The notes under the pieces are model-generated. The model was given only the letters and a program-made list of their open reading frames with translations, searched no databases and was not told where the DNA came from. Of a DNA stretch of 64,000 bases, positions 59,544 to 64,000 are shown piece by piece; within the stretch, counting starts at the first letter, position 1, and every line of letters starts with the position of its first letter. Both the position numbers and the translations under genes were made by a program. The DNA lies in the NCBI GenBank assembly GCA_964478225.1, contig CAYZHM010000001.1, positions 558,001 to 622,000 of the forward strand, written 5' to 3'. Source of the stretch: CAYZHM01 sp964478225 (GTDB lineage: Bacteria; Pseudomonadota; Alphaproteobacteria; Micavibrionales; Micavibrionaceae).

Positions 59544-62066
59544 TTGAGTACGAATATTGTCATTGTTGAATCGCCGGCCAAGGCCAAGACGATCGAGAAA
59601 TATCTCGGCGGGGATTATCAGGTACTGGCCTCGTACGGGCATGTGCGTGATTTGGTGAACAAGGATGGCTCGGTGCTGCCTGATGAAAACTTCGCGATGA
59701 AGTGGGAATTGGGCGAGCGCGCGGGCAAAAATGTCAATGACATCAAGAAGGCCGTGAAAAATGCCGATACTTTATATCTGGCGCCTGACCCCGACCGCGA
59801 AGGGGAAGCCATTGCCTGGCATGTGAAGGAAATTTTGGAAGAGGCAGGATTGTTGAAGGGCAAGACTGTCCGCCGCGTGACGTTTAATGAGATTACAAAA
59901 TCGGCCGTGCAGAAGGCGTTTGAGCAATCGCGCGAATTGGACAAGCCTTTGATTGAAGCCTATCTGGCGCGGCGCGCACTGGATTATCTGGTGGGTTTTA
60001 ACATCTCCCCTGTTCTTTGGCGGAAATTGCCGGGTTCGCGGTCAGCGGGACGGGTACAGTCGGTGGCGCTGCGCCTGATTTGCGAGCGCGAAGCGGAGAT
60101 CGAGAAATTCAATGCGCAGGAATATTGGAGCATTGTTGCAAGGCTAAAGACACCAGAGGGTGCCCCATTTACCGCGCGATTAACATACCTTGCCGGCAAT
60201 AAGCTCGACAAACTTGATATCGGGTCCGAGGCGGATGCGATGAAAGCCGTGCAGCGCATTCAGCAAAAAACTTTATCCGTTCAGAAAATCGAAAAGAAGC
60301 AAGTCCGGCGTAATCCTTATGCGCCTTTCATTACATCATCTTTGCAGATGGAAGCTTCACGCAAGTTAGGATTTGCAGCGTCGCATACGATGAGACTGGC
60401 GCAGCGTTTGTATGAGGCCGGGCATATTACTTATATGAGAACGGACGGCACGACGCTGTCGGATGATGCGGTGGCACAGGCGCGCAGCGAGATTAAAAAG
60501 AATTACGGCGATAAGTATTTGCCCGATGCGCCGCGTCTTTATAAGTCTAAAGCGAAGAACGCCCAGGAAGCGCACGAAGCGATCCGGCCAACGGATTTAT
60601 CGAAGAGCCCTAATTTGATGAAATCTTTGGATGATGAGCAGTGGAAGCTTTACGATTTGATCTGGAAGCGGACGATGGCCTCGCAGATGGAAAATGCGGT
60701 GATGGACCAGATGAGCGTCGATATTTCGGACGGGACGGACGACGTTGTTTTGCGGGCGAATGGATCGGTCGTGACGTTTGACGGGTTCTTGACGCTATAT
60801 CAGGAACAAGATGAAGATCAAGAGGATGAAGAGAAGGAAGACAGCGATCGCCGCCTGCCGCCGATGAATGAAGGTGATGCGACGAAGCTTGTGGGCGTTG
60901 ATCCGAACCAGCATTTCACGCAGCCGCAGCCGCGATATTCCGAGGCGTCTTTGGTCAAAAAGATGGAAGAATTGGGAATCGGGCGTCCATCGACTTATGC
61001 GTCAATTTTGCAGGTTTTGCGTGACCGTAATTATGTGACGATGGACCGCAAGCGGTTTATTCCGGAAGATCGCGGGCGATTGGTGACGACGTTCCTGGAG
61101 AAGTTTTTCACGCGTTATGTGGATTATGATTTTACTGCGAACCTTGAGGAAGAACTGGACGCGATTGCGTCCGGGCATGTGCAATGGACGGAAGCGCTGC
61201 GGCAATTCTGGCTGGATTTTAAAACAGCAGTTGACGGGACAAAAGACCTGACGATTACCGAAGTGATTGATTATCTGGATGCGGAGCTTGGCCCGCATTT
61301 CTTTGATCCAAAAGATTCGAAAGCTCGAACATGTAAGGCTTGTGGTACGGGGCGATTGGGGCTGAAGCTTGGAAAATTCGGGGCGTTTATCGGATGCTCG
61401 AATTATCCGGAATGTAAATTTACGCGGCCTTTGATTGTGGAAGAAGGACAATCCGCAGAAGAAGCGCAGCTGTCGAATGAGCCGAAGGAGCTGGGTGTTG
61501 ATCCGCAGACCGGACGCACGGTGAGTTTAAGGCTGGGGCCGTATGGGCCGTATGTGCAGATCGATCCGCCGCCGGAGAACAAAGACGAATTGGTACAATA
61601 CGAAAAGGATCTCGCGGCGTGGGAGATCAAGAAAAAAGAAAACAAGGCGGAAGGCAAAAAAGCGCCGCCGAAACCGAAAAAGCCGGCCAAGCCCAAGCCG
61701 AAGCGGCAGGGATTGCCGAAGGGTACCAATGTTGAAGATGTGACGCTGGAGAGTGCTTTGAGCTTGCTTGCCCTGCCCCGCGAGGTTGGGACACATCCGG
61801 AAACCGGCAAGATGATCGAGGCCGGAATCGGGCGCTTTGGACCGTTTTTGAAGCATGATAATGTGTTTACGTCCCTGCCGAAGGATGACGATCTGATGAC
61901 GATCGGGATGAACCGGGCGGTGGAAGTTCTGGCCGAGGGCGCGAAAAAGCGCGCGGCGCGGGAGGCGGCAAAAGCGGCTAAACCTGAAGAGAAGGCCGAG
62001 ACGAAAAAGCCTGTGAAAAAGAAAGCTTCTAAAAAGAAGAAAACAACCAAAAAGAAAAGCGCATAG
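59544..62066 (+). CDS. topA: DNA topoisomerase I
   Basis: TopA relaxes negative supercoils. The 840-residue protein starts at TTG (59544) after GGATTAGGAG: the MSTNIVIVESPAKAKTIEKYL start opens the toprim domain, DPDREGEAIAWHV binds metal, and ITYMRTDGTTLS carries the active-site Tyr. A single zinc-ribbon (CKACGTGRLGLKLGKFGAFIGC, then CKF) and two short topo-C repeats (RTVSLRLGPYGPYVQ and GIGRFGPFLKHDN) follow. The last 60 residues are a Lys/Ala-rich tail, likely DNA-binding. rnr follows after 3 bases. Confidence 0.96.
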   Translation: MSTNIVIVESPAKAKTIEKYLGGDYQVLASYGHVRDLVNKDGSVLPDENFAMKWELGERAGKNVNDIKKAVKNADTLYLAPDPDREGEAIAWHVKEILEEAGLLKGKTVRRVTFNEITKSAVQKAFEQSRELDKPLIEAYLARRALDYLVGFNISPVLWRKLPGSRSAGRVQSVALRLICEREAEIEKFNAQEYWSIVARLKTPEGAPFTARLTYLAGNKLDKLDIGSEADAMKAVQRIQQKTLSVQKIEKKQVRRNPYAPFITSSLQMEASRKLGFAASHTMRLAQRLYEAGHITYMRTDGTTLSDDAVAQARSEIKKNYGDKYLPDAPRLYKSKAKNAQEAHEAIRPTDLSKSPNLMKSLDDEQWKLYDLIWKRTMASQMENAVMDQMSVDISDGTDDVVLRANGSVVTFDGFLTLYQEQDEDQEDEEKEDSDRRLPPMNEGDATKLVGVDPNQHFTQPQPRYSEASLVKKMEELGIGRPSTYASILQVLRDRNYVTMDRKRFIPEDRGRLVTTFLEKFFTRYVDYDFTANLEEELDAIASGHVQWTEALRQFWLDFKTAVDGTKDLTITEVIDYLDAELGPHFFDPKDSKARTCKACGTGRLGLKLGKFGAFIGCSNYPECKFTRPLIVEEGQSAEEAQLSNEPKELGVDPQTGRTVSLRLGPYGPYVQIDPPPENKDELVQYEKDLAAWEIKKKENKAEGKKAPPKPKKPAKPKPKRQGLPKGTNVEDVTLESALSLLALPREVGTHPETGKMIEAGIGRFGPFLKHDNVFTSLPKDDDLMTIGMNRAVEVLAEGAKKRAAREAAKAAKPEEKAETKKPVKKKASKKKKTTKKKSA

Positions 62067-62069
62067 CGC

Positions 62070-64000
62070 ATGACCCCGAATGCCATCCTAGAATTTATCA
62101 AAAGTTCGCCGCATCCGGTGAACAAGCGCGAGATCGCTCAGGCTTTGCGTTTGAAGGGCGTTGAGCAACGTGTTGAGCTGAAGCAGTTTTTGAAACAGTT
62201 GGTGAAAGACGGCGCGATTTCCAAACTTAAAGGTGGCGCGTATAGCGCGCCGGACGGGTTGCCGGAGGTTTGCATTCTTGAGGTCAGCGCCATTGATGTT
62301 GATGGCGATGTGCTGGGCAAGCCTGTGGAATGGAATGTCGATGTTCTTGGAGATCCGCCACGGATTGAGGTTACACCCGACAAGAAAGGACATCCAGCGT
62401 TGGCTGTGGGTGATCGTGCCCTCGTTAGATTGACGCTTGGCGAAGACAATACTTACGAAGCGAAAATTATCCGGCGCGTTGATTCAGAAAAAGGCCGCGT
62501 TTTGGGCATGGTGAAGAAAACGCGTAATGGTGCGTTTTTGCAGCCGGTTGATAAAAAGGCCCGTTATGATTTTGAGATTGCGCAGAATGATTTGGGTGGT
62601 GCGCAGGATGGCGATATTGTTCTTGGTGAAATTCAATCAGAGCGTGGATTAAAGCGAAAGAAAGTCAAGGTTGTTGAAGTTCTTGGCAGCCAGGATGATC
62701 CCAAAGCAATTTCACTGATCTCCCTTAGCGAGATGGGTTTGAATGAAAAATTCCCAGCCATGGTTGAGAAAGAGACCGAAGGGATGAAAGTGCCCGATCT
62801 TAAGGGGCGCGAGGATTTACGCGACATTCCTTTGGTGACGATTGATGGTGCGGATGCGCGGGATTTTGATGATGCGGTGTGGGCAGAAAAGACAGACGAA
62901 GGATTTCATCTGATCGTTGCGATTGCCGACGTGGCTTATTATGTGCGGCCGGGAACAGCTTTGGACAGGGAAGCACAGAAGCGTGGGAACTCGACTTATT
63001 TTCCTGATCGCGTGGTGCCGATGCTGCCCGAGGCGTTGTCCAATGATTTGTGTTCTTTGCGGCCCAAGGAAAACCGCGCGTGCATGGCGGTTCATCTTTA
63101 CATTGATGAGGCCGGCGAATTGCAACGATATAAGTTTGTTCGCGGGATTATGCGTTCGGAAGCGCGACTGACTTATGAGCAAGTACAATTTGAAAAGGAC
63201 GCGGGCAAAGGCGAGCATTTGGTTTTGCTTGAGCCGCTGTATGAGGCCTATGCAGTTTTGGACAAAGCGAGGCTCAAACGAGGGGCGCTTGAGCTTGATT
63301 TGCCGGAGCGACAAATTCTCATCGATAAAGATGGCAATATGACGGGCGTAAAGATGCGTGAGCGATATGACTCACACAAGCTGATCGAAGAATTTATGAT
63401 TCTGGCGAACGTTGCAGCGGCCAAAGCGATTGAGGCCAAGCGGGATGCAAAACAGTTTCCTTGTGTTTACCGTGTGCATGATAGACCGTCACTGGAAAAA
63501 TTAGAGAGTGTTCGTGAATTTGTTGAAGGATTTGGATTGTCGCTGCCGAAAGGACAAGTGACGCGGCCGGAGCAAATTAACATGGTTTTGAAGAAGGCGT
63601 CGGAGATGCCCTATTCCCATTTGATTTCGCAAGTGATTTTACGCTCGCAAGCGCAGGCCGTTTATTCAGCCGAGAATGTCGGGCATTTCGGCTTGGCCTT
63701 ACAGCGTTATGCGCATTTCACATCGCCGATCCGCCGGTATGCGGATTTGTTGGTTCACCGTGCACTGATTAGCGGGTACGGCCTTGGTGAGGGCGGGTTG
63801 TCGGAAGAGGAATGCGCGCGCATTGATGAGATATGCCAGCATATATCCGGCACAGAGCGGACGTCGATGGAGGCGGAACGCAATGCGATAGATCGTTTTA
63901 CGGCAGCGTTTTTATCAGAAAAAATTGGCGCCCAGTTTCAGGGACGCATTTCAGGCGTTACACGGTTTGGATTGTTTGTCACTTTGAGTGAGAGCGGCGC
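62070..64000 (+). CDS. rnr: ribonuclease R (3' end outside the window)
   Basis: RNase R degrades structured RNA 3' to 5'. The visible 643 residues start at ATG 62070 and cover an N-terminal winged-helix (FIKSSPHPVNKREIAQAL), cold-shock domains and the RNB catalytic domain. That domain has the metal-binding aspartates in VTIDGADARDFDDAVWAE and the conserved HFTSPIRRYADLLVHR. The frame enters the S1 domain (GRISGVTRFGLFV) when the window ends. Downstream of topA by 3 bases. Confidence 0.95.
   Translation, partial: MTPNAILEFIKSSPHPVNKREIAQALRLKGVEQRVELKQFLKQLVKDGAISKLKGGAYSAPDGLPEVCILEVSAIDVDGDVLGKPVEWNVDVLGDPPRIEVTPDKKGHPALAVGDRALVRLTLGEDNTYEAKIIRRVDSEKGRVLGMVKKTRNGAFLQPVDKKARYDFEIAQNDLGGAQDGDIVLGEIQSERGLKRKKVKVVEVLGSQDDPKAISLISLSEMGLNEKFPAMVEKETEGMKVPDLKGREDLRDIPLVTIDGADARDFDDAVWAEKTDEGFHLIVAIADVAYYVRPGTALDREAQKRGNSTYFPDRVVPMLPEALSNDLCSLRPKENRACMAVHLYIDEAGELQRYKFVRGIMRSEARLTYEQVQFEKDAGKGEHLVLLEPLYEAYAVLDKARLKRGALELDLPERQILIDKDGNMTGVKMRERYDSHKLIEEFMILANVAAAKAIEAKRDAKQFPCVYRVHDRPSLEKLESVREFVEGFGLSLPKGQVTRPEQINMVLKKASEMPYSHLISQVILRSQAQAVYSAENVGHFGLALQRYAHFTSPIRRYADLLVHRALISGYGLGEGGLSEEECARIDEICQHISGTERTSMEAERNAIDRFTAAFLSEKIGAQFQGRISGVTRFGLFVTLSESG

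Noticed and set aside
1..64000. tRNA genes, CRISPR arrays, insertion sequences, prophage
   Set aside because: None recognised: no transposase or integrase, no regularly spaced repeats, and no cloverleaf-like segment noticed by eye; a tRNAscan run would be decisive for tRNAs.

Overview
The window is a 64 kb piece of a chromosome with ordinary housekeeping gene order, about half G+C, densely packed, with many ATGA and TAATG start/stop overlaps. I see no tRNA, rRNA, insertion sequence, prophage or CRISPR array. The gene set points to an alphaproteobacterium: a DUF3035 (BamF-type) lipoprotein, an ATP12-type F1 assembly chaperone, an alphaproteobacterial-type FtsL, sdhCDAB, a meso-diaminopimelate type MurE and an endonuclease-type MutL. 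The R64/BFP-like pilus locus together with the other genes would fit a Rhodospirillales- or Micavibrionales-like lineage, but that placement is inference.

Layout. 1-6.7 kb (minus strand): a dcw cell-wall cluster, rsmH-ftsL-ftsI-murE-[murF-like]-mraY. The murF position holds a protein that keeps the MurF scaffold but has lost the P-loop. No mraZ lies upstream; instead rnpB (RNase P RNA, with promoter and terminator) sits there. 7.2-10.6 kb: a Bcr/CflA-type exporter, an AmpD-like amidase, an exported MsrA, and small unknown genes including three tandem paralogues. 10.7-17.5 kb: ppk, and an opposed ribF-AEC transporter-ileS operon. 17.6-26.8 kb (plus): lspA, bamF, two M16 peptidases (one catalytic, one not), pgi, a pentapeptide-repeat protein, mutL and a membrane protein. 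26.8-34 kb: crcB-rluC-like-AsmA-like-ATP12 (minus), a DMT transporter-TerC-2OG oxygenase operon (plus), ChaB and RarA. 34-35.9 kb: nadA-nadC, followed by a candidate small RNA with its own promoter and terminator.

36-42.6 kb: succinate dehydrogenase, with sdhC-sdhD-[secreted C39-like cysteine peptidase]-sdhA, then two small unknown genes and a detached sdhB; an exported MsrB and asd lie upstream. 42.7-55.2 kb: a sensorless hybrid histidine kinase faces a type IVb-pilus-like operon on the minus strand. That operon has a stand-alone receiver, a lipoprotein secretin, an ASH-repeat protein with a PilP-like tail, an ATPase, a GspF-like platform protein, two single-span inner-membrane proteins and two pilin-like proteins. 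A prepilin peptidase is divergent from it. The second pilin-like gene has no ATG/GTG/TTG in the right place and appears to start at ATT. 55.2-64 kb (plus): a CaiB-family CoA-transferase, pyrB, plsY, dprA, a GFA-family protein, topA and a 3'-truncated rnr, mostly overlapping or nearly so.

The best candidates for something undescribed are the P-loop-less MurF-like protein, the pilus locus (ASH/PilP-like protein, embedded receiver, ATT-start pilin), the cysteine peptidase inside sdh, the candidate sRNA after nadC, and the three tandem small proteins. Everything here was read by eye from the sequence; no database search or folding program was run.
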